From NCBI GenBank assembly GCA_949316235.1, contig OX438757.1:10162657-10226656 (forward strand): a DNA stretch of 64,000 bases, in the 5' to 3' direction. Every line of letters starts with the position of its first letter. Position 1 is the first letter of the stretch. The notes beneath the pieces are model-generated. The model was not told the DNA's origin, ran no database searches, and was given only the letters and a program-made list of their open reading frames with translations. A program made the translations under genes and the position numbers. Positions 1 to 11,169 of this stretch are shown piece after piece. This DNA is from Oegoconia quadripuncta (lineage: Eukaryota > Arthropoda > Insecta > Lepidoptera > Autostichidae).

Positions 1-149
1 TAAGCTCTGTGTATAAATTTTACTATACATAGGTACATGGAAATCGCGAGAATATTGTATGCGGCTTACTGCAAGGCTGATCAAGGTTCACCGTTCAAGA
101 TTAAGTAAAACTCTGCATCATTTACACCTTTTTTGGTATGAGTCTAACC

Positions 150-484
150 GTGAGATGTAAGCGGTGACGTGTCGTGAAGGCTGGTGGGCGATGTTGGAGT
201 CAGCGACAAGGTGCAAGGGGGGCGGCGCGGGCCGGCGCGAGCGCACGATCACAATCCGCGAGCCAGTCGCGAGCACCGCGCGCGCACGCGACACACGATC
301 CGAACGACTCTCGCGACCTTATCATATCACTCGGTACATGGCAATTGTTTGACAACTATTTTAATAATTATGTGATAAAATTAAATTCTAAGATCGTATT
401 TAAGAATATTTAATCATACGCACATATGAATCTCCTATAAGATAAGATTTAGTACGTAAATAATAAGTTATTTGTGGGACCAAA
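150..484 (+). promoter_or_regulatory. GC-rich promoter and 5'UTR of the giant repeat gene
   Basis: In an otherwise AT-rich window, about 200-310 is strongly GC- and CpG-rich, and it lies just upstream of the first long coding exon. It is followed by an AT-rich leader running to a good insect start context (CAAAATGA at 481). This suggests a core promoter or first-exon 5'UTR; no TATA box or exact start site is claimed. The short open frames across it overlap one another in different frames and look like chance products of GC content. Confidence 0.45.
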
Positions 485-3253
485 ATGACAATAAAAAATA
501 AAAAGACTAAGCAATCTAAAGCGTCCGAAGTGACATCATCTAGTTCTAAAGCATCGACAAGTGTTCAGAAGAGCAGCACTTCAACATCGAGCAGCAGCAC
601 TGTGCAGAAAGTCAGTTCGTCCGGTAAGAAGGTTTGCTACATCGAGGTAAAGGTCGAGGAAGACGACCCGTTAATGATAACGGATATAACCGACAACGCT
701 TCGGTGAGTGGCTCCACAATATCAGAGCATTACAATAGTCACCCGCACTACATCATTACCGAAGCTCCATCTATCACTGATCTGTCGCAAACAAGATCAC
801 ATGAACATCACGTGAGTGACATGGCCCAATCCAGAACAGGAGAGTTTGTCTCAAACTCTATGCTTCAAGAATCTTCGAGCTCTCACCAGCAGAGTTCAAA
901 GAGTGAATCATTCCAGACGTCCTCGACGTCCGTTCAGCATTCTGGATCTAATCACAGCCAAACATTTGACAAAACGATGAACTCTTCCGTGGGTAATCAG
1001 ACTTTGAATACTGCTTTCATCGAGCAGGCTAATAATCCTGGTTCAAACACTAGTTTCTTGTCAAGATCAAAAGGTGCTAATGCTGCCAACTCATTTCTAC
1101 AATCGGAACGTCAAAATGTAGTTAATTCACAATCGACTCAACACTTTGACACTGAAAAAGCTGAAAATATTAAGACCGCTACTAAATTAATTGATAAAAA
1201 AAATATAAACCAACATGATAATGTAACTTTTCAAAACTCACCACAACATGCGAAGACGGCTCAAACGATAAAATCAGATTCATCGAAGTTTTACGGTGAC
1301 GAAAGCAAAACTAAGCAGTTCAGCAGTACTTCGCAGTCTAGTGAATCAAAAAATAGCAGTGTTACGAAATCGTCATCATCGTCGTATGTCGTTGAAATTG
1401 TTGATGGCAAAGAACGTGTTATTGATAGCTCAAAAAGAGAATGGGGTGACGCTAAAGAGCATGCTACAAAAGAAGCGTATGCTAGCGTGAGTGGTACAGA
1501 CATACAACCCCAAACAGCATATAGTATCAAAAATTATGATATGAAATCTAACTATGACACTGGTGATAGGGCCAAAAAGCCCTCTAGTGAAATTACTATA
1601 AAAGAAGATTCAAAGTTCATTAAAGATGGAAATCAAGTGACTTCACATGCGAATGTTATTAAAGAAACAGACAATTCGATACAACAACAGTTTAGTTCTA
1701 CCCAAGAGAAATTAACTTCGACAGATCAGCAATCTAAAACTCATCAAGACCTATTAACTACTCGAAATCGTACAGACGATACAAAATCTCAACAATTTCA
1801 AGGTTCTAGTGATAACTTTTCCCATTCAAATACTATTATAAAAGATCATACATCTAGTGACTACCAGCAATCTGGTACTTCTTCTAGTAACACAAATACT
1901 GCCGAAGTATACAAAAATACTGTAAATGATAGAAAGCGTAATGCAAATAAAACAGATGCTTCAAATTTTTACGGCTACGATTCTACTATTCAGAATGAAA
2001 TGAAGAAAGTTGGCGATATTTTGAAAGTCGGTGATACACAAAATATTAATTTTTCCACAAAAATTTTAAAGAGTAACACAAGCAGTGCTCAACAGGCGTC
2101 AACTTCATCTTACGTATTAGAAATTGTGGATGGTAAAGAAAAAATAGCTGATAGCACTCACAGAGAATGGGGAGATAACAAAGAACGTTCCACATATGAG
2201 AAAAGTCACAATATTAGTGGCCCTGGAACTAAACCTGAACATGAATACACCCGGCATGTGTTAGATAAAGAATCTCATTATGATACTGGCAAAGATGGAA
2301 TACCATCAAGCTCTTCAAAATTTTCAGAACAGTCTGCTTTGTACAAGAACGGGAAAGAAGTAGCTTCTACCAGTAATAACTACGCTGGCGATTTCCTTAA
2401 GAAGAAAGCAATAAGCGATCATATTACCGATGACAAAGATATTCTCAATAGAAGAATCCAAAATATAACTGATGAAAATATTCACTCGAGTACCTATCAA
2501 TCAACGTCTGCTGATAGTCTCTCTCAAGCTACAGATTCCAAGACTATAACGGAGACCAGTGACTTTTTGACTTCAGAAAAGCAAAATACATCCAAAGAAA
2601 CTTCATCTACATCGGCTTCTCAAACTAAAGACACTTTGACTACGTATGAAAGGAGTACTGGAACTTGGAATGGTAAATTTACTTATGAGAAAGATAATGA
2701 TAGGCCGACAAGACCAAAAGAAATGTCACCGTTTGGTAGACCTGAGCAACCTCGACATCATCTGAAGCGTCAAGATACCGAGGAAAATATAATATTGTCT
2801 TCGAGAGACATTAAAGATTTTACGTCTATTAGTGACCTTCGAAAAATCATTGCATCGTCGCAAAATAAGAAAGATGTTACTGTTAGTGACAAAAGTATTA
2901 TTATAAAGAGAAATATCGATGATAGGATTTTGAAAGACATAATTGAGACTGTGAAAAAGTACCCGTTCAAGAGAATAGAGAAGGTATCTTTCGGTACAAA
3001 GATTAATGAAGATGTTAAAGATTTGTATGAAGGGATGGATGCAGAAGAAACTACACTAATAAGTACTGGTAGCGCTGATATTATTAAGAAGTCTTATGAA
3101 GTGGAAAAGAATAGAAGTCAAGTTGAAGTTACACGATACATCACTGAGAATGGCATTACAAGAAAAATAACTACATACGAAGAGCCAAAGGAAGACGATA
3201 AAATAAAGACTAACGTTTTCGTAGACAAGAGTGGGTTCGATGTCACAAATTTG
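485..3253 (+). CDS. Giant SAXO/MAP6-like repeat protein, coding exon 1
   Basis: This exon encodes residues 1-923 of a predicted 4568-residue protein. The start ATG at 485 sits in CAAAATGA. The open frame runs on to 3313, but a strong donor (TTG/GTAAGTG) at 3254 in phase 0 is the likely end. The product is Ser/Thr/Gln/Asn-rich and probably disordered. It contains a duplicated module: a segment with FYG, then SYV.EIVDGKE and REWGD, occurs near residues 265-400 and again near 492-635. Residues about 810-923 are more charged and look folded (KYPFKRIEKVSFGTKINED, then TRYITENGITRKITTYEEP). I recognise no enzyme domain. Assignment to one gene with the downstream exons rests on matching splice phases at all three introns (0, 2 and 1). 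Confidence 0.85.
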
Positions 3254-3369
3254 GTAAGTGAATTTCAGAAATTCCGTTGTTATAATTGCATAGTAAACTC
3301 ATACATTATCTAGATCACATGTATTCAGGTCAATAGGCAGATGAGGTTGATAGATATTTCAAATTTCAG

Positions 3370-3620
3370 CGCGACGTCCAAAAGACGAAAGACGTGAGAC
3401 AAGACTACGACGTAGTCGATCGTGCCATCACTGATACGAGAGAAGACACCTCTGTCAACATAGTTTACAATGAGTCCATCACCGATGACTCGAAAACTGT
3501 GCGAGATGACAGGACCACTATCAAGGAGACCATAGACGAAACCAGGCAAAGGCATGGTTCCAAGAAATCTGAGAAGATCGTTAACAAGGAACAATGTATT
3601 TGCGAAATCTGTACTTGTGG
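3370..3620 (+). CDS. Giant SAXO/MAP6-like repeat protein, coding exon 2
   Basis: After a 116-bp intron the acceptor ATTTCAG/CGC at 3369 opens a phase-0 exon encoding residues 924-1006, rich in Asp, Thr and Arg. It ends with CICEICTC and a donor GG/GTAAGTG at 3621 that leaves two bases of a Gly codon. The exon 33054-35665 supplies the missing base and continues RHRCPH, giving CICEICTCG-RHRCPH. That pattern (CxCxxCxCGRxxCPH) is the cysteine motif known from the N-terminus of SAXO microtubule proteins. Here it lies about 1000 residues in. Reading through the donor hits a stop at once (TAA at 3622), which supports splicing. Confidence 0.85.
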
Positions 3621-3929
3621 GTAAGTGTTATCTTTAATAATTCAACTGTTACTTATTATACTTAAAATCCATTACACCTTTTGACATCATACTACGCGAT
3701 TGCGTTATCAACACCAGTTAAAATGGGACGATTATATTGGTGTTACAATTACGGGTGTCATTTACGGATGAGAATAGTGGGCTATATTTTATTGGATGAA
3801 TTAGATAGGTCATTCGGACTAAGACTAGCTTATAATAATACAATAATTATACTTAACATGATTCATAATAATAAATTTACTTTTTATTCATTCGTTTAAC
3901 TGAACTAGACGACTCAATTTTATATAAGA

Positions 3930-3969
3930 TTTATTTATTTATTTATTTATTTTATTTTATTTTATTTTT
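3930..3969. repeat. TTTA/TTTTA simple repeat
   Basis: A run of TTTA units passes into TTTTA units. It is a low-complexity microsatellite at the start of the large intron. Confidence 0.8.
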
Positions 3970-4643
3970 ATATTAAAGATATTTTTTTAGACTAACTTTG
4001 TCGGATTTAGAGGAAACCAAAAAAAAAATAGGCAGTACCTACGCAACCCCTGTCCTGTGGGTTTTCTTCTAAAATATCTTTACTTGACTCTAATTTGAAA
4101 AAATTGATTCTCGTGCTAATGGGATGGAAAAACACACTAACACTCGTGTCTTATTTATTTAGATGCGTCACAATTTTAAACAAAATTCACGTCAGTACAA
4201 AAGCAGGTGTAAATTACTAACTTGAATACCGTAATGAAATTCTTTTATTACGATTATGTTTTAATGTAGATTTAATGTAGATTTAGGTAGTCACTCGCAA
4301 AAACATTACATTTTATTCGTTAGTCATATAGTACAAACTTCAGGAAATCAATGCATCTACTCGGGTTTTATCTTGATAACATTATTATTTAATAAAAGTA
4401 TAGACAGTTTGATGAAGCAAATGCTACGTATGAATAAAATTGAGGAAATAGTATGAACTCATATGCCCCAAAATAAGTGTCATATATTTTGAAGACTGTA
4501 TGAACATATGGATTATACTAATCAATTTGATATGTTTGTTAAATATTCCATGATGATACAGACTGCAATTAATGTAATCTAGCACTATCAATAATACAAC
4601 CCAGGTATATAGCAGACTAGTATTATAGTCTGCGTTACGTGGC

Positions 4644-5129
4644 TGCGAACTTAGACGTAACTTACAAAGTAGGAAAGAAAGCAGAAAAAAATAAAAATGT
4701 AAGAAATAATATTATTTTGACAATCCAAATATTTGATCAAACATAACATGTGCCGAAATTAGTGTCATATATTTTGAGGAATGAACATACGGACGATAGT
4801 GATCCCCTTGAGCAAAATATTGAAAAGTGTTTTCATGTGTTATTCTTCTACTCGAAAGTAGAAGACGGTGACTTAAAAGATTCCTATCAAATAGTGTAAA
4901 CAACAATATTAAAATAAAAAAAGAACACATAAAACACTTTTCAATATTTGCTCAAGGGGATCACTATCGTCCGTATGTTCATTCCTCAAAATATATGATA
5001 CTAATTTCGGCACATGTTATATATGCAATGATTGATCAATTATTTGGATTCTCAAAATAATATTATTTCTTACATTTTTATTTTTTTTCTGCTTTCTTTC
5101 CTTCTTTGTAAGTTACGTCTAAGTTCGCA
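4644..5129. mobile_element. 486-bp foldback (long inverted-repeat) element
   Basis: The sequence from TGCGAACTTAGACGTAACTT at 4644 returns as its reverse complement ending at 5129. The match continues inward through poly-A/T, ATAATATTATT, CGGACGATAGTGATCCCCTT and AAAAGTGTTTT. Each arm is about 200 bp with a few mismatches and small indels, and the loop is roughly 4843-4923. There is no coding capacity. It is a foldback MITE or a recent inverted duplication. Confidence 0.85.
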
Positions 5130-7962
5130 TATTTATAAAAGTGAAAATGATGTTTGGCAAATTAGTTGATTCATGAGATTCATTATGATGTTAAGCATAC
5201 TGGGCCATGAAAGAGGTTAGCTTGCGTAATACTCGTACATTCTAACGACTAATGTTCGACGCGTGGCATACTAGATACATAAGTAGGTGGGTAACCGTCT
5301 CGTTCATAATAACGAACTCTACCTGTCACGAAAATAAGTATTTCAACAGCTATAAAGAAAAAAAGTAACTTCAATGACCTTGAACTTGACATTGCAGTTC
5401 ATTCATTATTCTTCAATGAGTCGAAAAAGTGATTTCATTATTACAATGTTTAAGCGACCGTTGGCGAAATGCCCAGTGGGTAAAATATGATTCGATGTTG
5501 ATTATTACGAGTAGGTAACTCGTAGTTCACGTAACGAGCTCCGTCTATTTTCATGTAATTGAGGTTTTAGAAGAGCCTTTGGTCTCATAGTGTGATCGAG
5601 GTTAAGTACTAACCCACAGAGCAATAAAAATTAAATAGACGTTCGTTCAAAGATTCTAGCGGTGGCGTCAAACTGATAACTATGACTAAAATATAAACAA
5701 AATGATCACCATAAGAAGTAAAGGCGGATAGATCGTCTGTGTGAGTCATATTCGCCAGCATTGGTTTTGTAATGGATTCGTACTAGTGTAGGTAGTATTT
5801 GGAGTTAACTACCATTAGCATCGCCCTCAATCCAAATATCGTTTAGATTGTATCTTACTATACTATTTGCAGCTTGATGTTCATCCATACAGTTGCTTCC
5901 GTCATTGTTTTGTATTGATTATTAAGCAGGGAAAATGAAATGGTAACATAGTTTTATAGTACCATTTTGTTTTAACCATGATTTTATTTAGGTCGATTTG
6001 TAATAGATATTTACATAAACAAATGCACGTAGGTACAGTGTAATTAATTTTGTTGAACTTTTAGAAGCGTTTTCCGGCCACTTTTAATTGTCGTACTAGG
6101 TAGTATTATTTATTATCAGAAATATAATTATCATAGATTATCATCTACGGTACCATCATCGGGCTGATCGGTGGAACAGGGAGGTGGTTACTTTGAATGG
6201 AAATCATAAAATGCTATTAGTATAAGTACCCTGTATACGCTGACGGCGTGTTTTTCTGAATTTATAGCCCGATAGAGTAGAATACCAACCTCTCTTTCCT
6301 GTGGGTGTCGTGAACGGCAACAATGGATCTTGAGAATAAGAGCATAGACCATGGCCAGCAATGTCTCAAAAGCTGCGATCGCCACGCCAACCCGTCTGCC
6401 TAGCGTGTGGCGATTTAACTATAACACACGCTACCTACTTTGTGACTATAGGTTACAAATCCGCCCATAAATAGGGATGCAAATGGGAGAGGTTTCCGTG
6501 GACTTGTGTAGGCGGTTGATGTGATATAGATCTACTAACATAGTTGTATTAGTGTCGTATAATTATTATAAAAGAAATACACAACAGAAAGAAAAGAGTT
6601 ACCTACTCTCGTAAATAGAAGCTAAACACTACATGAAAACGTCTTGCGATTAACAAAGGGTTACAGAGGTTGCGAATTCGATTCCCAGCTGGTACCTATA
6701 CATGTAGGTACTTGGTTTGGCTGGTGGCACGGGAGTAGTTGTAAATGTAAAATAAATTCCAAACTTAACCGTATAATTAAGACATTAAATTAAAATCATG
6801 ACGAATTTCTTTAGAAAAACAGTTTCGAAAATAATGTCCATTCTTTACCAAAATATTTCATTTAAATTTTAAATGTTTTTTTTCATTTATTATTAAAAAC
6901 TATTTGTTGTAAAAATTAATCAAATAATTTCACCGTCAACAATATCAGTGTTAGCTCCTTAATACCTATCATTTTATTCCGGCTGAGGCAATTCCTTCAA
7001 TTGGACGTTCTATGTGAGAGCGCGTCTTTAGTAAACCCTATTGATATAAAAATTGTGTCAACGTGATGCTATTTTCGTAATTTGTGCATAGTGCAGGTAA
7101 CATGCGATAAGTAGGTACATCTACAATGTAAACATCCCATTAGAGAATGGCTCGGAATTTAGAGTTATCGCGCTGGTGATTGTTGACTTACGTCCTAAGG
7201 CTTTATCATGTTAGAGTAAATTACTGTTAACGATGCAAAACATGGCCAGACACATAGACAACCAGGAAATTGCTGATTGGTTGATAAAGTGTAGGTATGT
7301 AATAAAATCATAGCTTATAATAGTAGGAGGTAGTGAGGTCACACCTACTCAACCGTATTTAATTAACTTCCTCAGTTACGACTATCACGAACGTTTAGCG
7401 TTAAAATTGTAAAATCCACTGTAGCTATCTAAACAGAATTGTGGGCTATGTAATCTACTTCTATAATGTTGTGATCTCGATCGAACATAGAGGCTCTTTC
7501 AATCTTATAATAGACGCAGATTCACTATAAAATATCAAGTAACATTTCGAGCTCCTTGCTTTTAAAATGTAATAATGATTCTTACATTTTATAACTGTGA
7601 ATCAAGTTCATTGTACATTACTTTACATACAATTCTAAAATGTTTTAGCGTTGCTAATTTCTTAACAGCTATGCTACTGAACTTCGCAATTCACTATCTG
7701 CCTGTTGTATTGTAACATTTAGTAGATTGTTACAACTCTACGGTTCCCAAACTATGGCAAGTGTACTGCAATTAATCACGCCACATACCGAACAAAATCT
7801 ATGGAAACTTTAACTAGATCGGGTATGCAAAAATGTAGAGATTTGAAATGATTAAATTGGTTAGTTAAGCTCGTTATATTTCATTTAGTTAAATAGAAAA
7901 ATAATAAAGTCGTAAATTATAGAATATACATACATGACCGAGAAAGAGAACTTATTATCTTA
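5130..7962. other. Intronic stretch without recognised features
   Basis: This is AT-rich DNA with no recognised coding sequence. A short tRNA-like scrap (GGTTGCGAATTCGATTCCC near 6669) resembles a SINE B box. Otherwise I see only diffuse lepidopteran background, such as the recurrent TAGGTA motif. Confidence 0.5.
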
Positions 7963-8125
7963 ACTAATATTATAAATGCGAAAGTTTGTGTGTGTGTATG
8001 TCGTATGTATGTTTGTTATCTCTTCACGCCTAAACGGCTGGACGGATTTGGAAGAAATTTGGTTGGTAGACAGATTAGAATCTGGATTAACATAAAGGCA
8101 AACTTTCTTCTAAGTTAGACTCGAT
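7963..8125 (+). mobile_element. Helitron-like (Lep1-type) fragment, 5' part
   Basis: CTAATATTATAAATGCGAAA is followed by a GT-rich run and ACGCCTAAACGGCTGGACGG ATTTGG. This is the characteristic start of a very common lepidopteran non-autonomous element, and the more complete copy at 55946-56156 begins the same way. The copy fades out after about 8125 and lacks the GC hairpin and CTAGT end. Confidence 0.6.
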
Positions 8126-8904
8126 TTTTTATCTTTTCCCTTGTAAGTAGATATATTTACTTTGAATACTACCACCACCGACATTTATGTTACCTCCGAC
8201 AGTTTTTATAAAGTCATTTCTTATTTTTCTTCTTCTGAGTATCCTTTGTTTCAAAGGAAATTAAAATATCTACACTGATCTCTCTGATCAGCTATATTCT
8301 CTGAATTCTTTGCCTTTATCATATTTCAAAGACAGTCCCATGTTCAGATGTTTTTGTCCATCTCTAATAATTCATTTACTTACTAAAGTAACTGCAGCTA
8401 AATATGTAAAATCTCCACATTTATGTAATTTGCTATAACTTCTCAACGACAATGTACCTTGCTAATTCTACTTCGACATGCAATCAATCACGTAAATAGG
8501 AATGCCCTCCGGTGTTACTGTTCCAGGGTAACCTTCATTGGCCTTGTTTTCCTGTTCTCTAAGGAATTTTGCAGAATTCTTTCTAGTACAAGTCTTTACT
8601 ACTTCGTTAATTTCTAAATGTTGGGCAAACAAGTCATCGATGGAGACGTTAGAAACTAAAGTAGTTAGCTAGCAATCATTATTATGGGAATAACAACCTG
8701 TCATAAAATACATTCACCAGTAAAGTTCTAGCTAGACACATTCTAAAAACCAGTTCTAGATGTGCATAAATCTTCATTTTTCTTGTAACGTTCATGCGGT
8801 GAGGTGTGGTGTCGCTCTGCACCAGGCACATTATACAGACATTTGTAAGCTATCTATATGTACCTGATCGTTTTATACTCCTTTTATGTATAATAACTAA
8901 TTTA

Positions 8905-9052
8905 CGCAAACGCAAACGGGGCAGACCGCGAAAACGGTGGAGAGACGAGCTTGACAGTTTTGATAAGGGATGGTTTGTGCTCGCCAAGAACAGAAACGAT
9001 TGGAAACAGATGAGGGAGGCCTTTGCCCAGCAGTGGGACACTATGGGCTCTT
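8905..9052 (+). pseudogene. 3' end of an RTE-like LINE reverse-transcriptase ORF
   Basis: The frame reads RKRKRGRPRKRWRDELDSF, then KGWFVLAKNRNDWKQM and EAFAQQWDTMGS before a stop. The GRPxxRW(R)D..., W, A.nR..W and AFAQQWD pattern is the typical C-terminus of endonuclease/reverse-transcriptase polyproteins widespread in Lepidoptera. It is followed by a short TAGATAATAGATAGATAA tail. Only this tail survives and no RT core is visible upstream, so it is a 5'-truncated insertion. Confidence 0.75.
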
Positions 9053-9054
9053 AA

Positions 9055-10359
9055 TAGATAATAGATAGATAACTAATTTACTAACGTGGTTATATGTAGT
9101 TGGATATTGATTAAATAAATATTTTATATACTAGGTATCCTTTAGTATCGTTATATTATACTTATTCAAATACTTTAAGAACAAGCTTAGATCCCTTTGC
9201 CTTCTTCTAGAGGAGAGAATAAAAAGAAAAAAAAAAGTCTATGTCAATTAGCAATTCTTATTATATATTTTTAGTTATATGCTAATTTGATATTATTTGC
9301 AAGACTAACTTGCCAAGTCATGGTTGTTATAAAGGAGATCATTTATCCCTTTGCATGACTTCATTATTATTATCTACGATCTTTTGCATATCTACCAGGT
9401 TAAAAAGTAACATTTTCTAATTTTAAATAGGTAACCTGCTCATACTTTTGTCTGTGTGAGTTTGTCTTTGTAATAATCAGTATGCTGTGTCAGGTGCTGG
9501 GCCCTTTCTTTCTCTTTATTTATGTCATTTTAATGCTTGGTTTTATGTCTTTTAATGTGTGGGTGGGTATCTAATACATTACATTTCTTGTTTGCATTCT
9601 TACCTTTATTGGCTATTTCTCAGTAGTCTTAGATATTGGAACTAGTTTAGTTTCGCGGCAGGTATATTAAGAAAGCTGTAGGTTTGTAGGTTGTTTTCCA
9701 TTAATTGATTTATGCTGTATCTATAATTCGAATTTAAACTATGTAACAATATAGGTTATTATTTTTTTATATGGCTGTATTATATAGGTTCCATTATAAC
9801 ATGTTTTATCTATTTAAGGTTAGTAATATTTAGGTAATCTATATAATATATGTCATTGTTTTGTTGGTACGTAACTTACTAATAAGGTATACCTACGGTA
9901 CAAATTGCATGCGTAAATCGCTCATTGAATGTAGCAAGGTTACCTACCTACATATTATTATTATACTCGAAACACAAAAGACAGAACCAAATACATATTT
10001 GTCTGTATGCCTTGTGAGCACTTTGAATTTGAAGTAACATCTGTTTCTTACTAAATTGAGAACAATAGGAAGCTTATCTAAATCACAAGCGACGGGCAGA
10101 TAATTTTTCAGGCAAGGACAAGGTTTGTTATTTATTGTAGACGCTGTAAAACACATAATATTTATTTTTGAGAGAATCACAGATAAGGCCTTTAAAAATT
10201 GCGTTGCGATGGTCTATTTCACACCGCACACAAGTATACATATTGTAACGTAGACTACCTATGTTACAATACGCCTACGTTACAACAAAGTCTTTACTCC
10301 TAGGGCGCTTACGTGGTACCAAATTTGCCGATCGAACGCATACGTTTTTAAGTGATCTG
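9055..10359. other. Intronic stretch without recognised features
   Basis: This is AT-rich, non-coding DNA. A small inverted pair (TTGTAACGTAG ... CTACGTTACAA, about 10233-10284) is the only structure I noticed. Confidence 0.45.
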
Positions 10360-10397
10360 AAATCTAGTAATATTTTCTAGAAAATATTACTAGATTT
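10360..10397. repeat. Perfect 38-bp palindrome
   Basis: The two 19-bp arms are perfect reverse complements with no loop, centred on TCTAGA at 10376-10381. The function is unknown. Confidence 0.9.
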
Positions 10398-10865
10398 TAA
10401 AGTAGAACAACAATATATTTAGGTTGACACAACATTGTTTCTCTGGAAAACGTGTTAACTGTAAGTTACTATAGATGGCGTGAAATATGAAAAGTTGAAG
10501 TTGAACTATAGTTACTTTGGAATTTCACGGCGAACTTATTTTCATACCAACTTTATCGTCAAATTAGTTACGCTAGCCTGTGACCTTGGTTCTAGACCGT
10601 AACTCAAAACGTCAACGGTAGTAATCATTTTGTTACCAAATCTATGGGCAAGGTTTCAAAATACCGAACGTTTCAGTAATCACGGAACGACATCACATGT
10701 TTTGTGGTTGGTGATTGGGTCTTGGGTGTTAATAATTTCATGTCATGTTTTCGATTCACGATTTTCCGTTTTACTATTTTCAATGGTATCTTGAACGGAT
10801 ACCTACAATGCAAATTACTTCATATCACTATTGATATAATTGTATTATCCTGCTATGGTTCCAAT

Positions 10866-11165
10866 TTATTTGGTGTCGGCGAAGGAGGTACGTCTTTCTC
10901 TACCATTTTCCGTTTGTCACGTTATTATTCACTCCCTTTTCATTCATGTCATAATCTTTTCCGTGGGCCTCTACGTCCCTTCCCTCATCAACATTCATAT
11001 TCATCACTCTTTTAGTAACAGGCGTTTCATCCTTCCTCATAACATGTCAATAATAATGTCATGATTCCTTTTCCACTTTTCTACTGACACTTTTAAACTT
11101 TCTCTAATTCCTTATTTTATTAATCCTCGTCACTCCACTCATCCATCTCAACATTCTCATCTTCT
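10866..11165 (-). pseudogene. Degenerate RTE-like LINE C-terminal fragment
   Basis: On the minus strand, conceptual reading across frameshifts gives MRMLRWMSGVTRI near 11165, then VTKRVMNMNVDE, a RGP.KR segment and a KGVNNNVTN segment, ending near RKTY. These are the landmarks of the C-terminal part of lepidopteran endonuclease/reverse-transcriptase elements. It has multiple stops and shifts and is non-functional. The plus-strand frames of 103 and 74 codons over this stretch are shadows of it. Confidence 0.6.
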
Positions 11166-11169
11166 TTCA

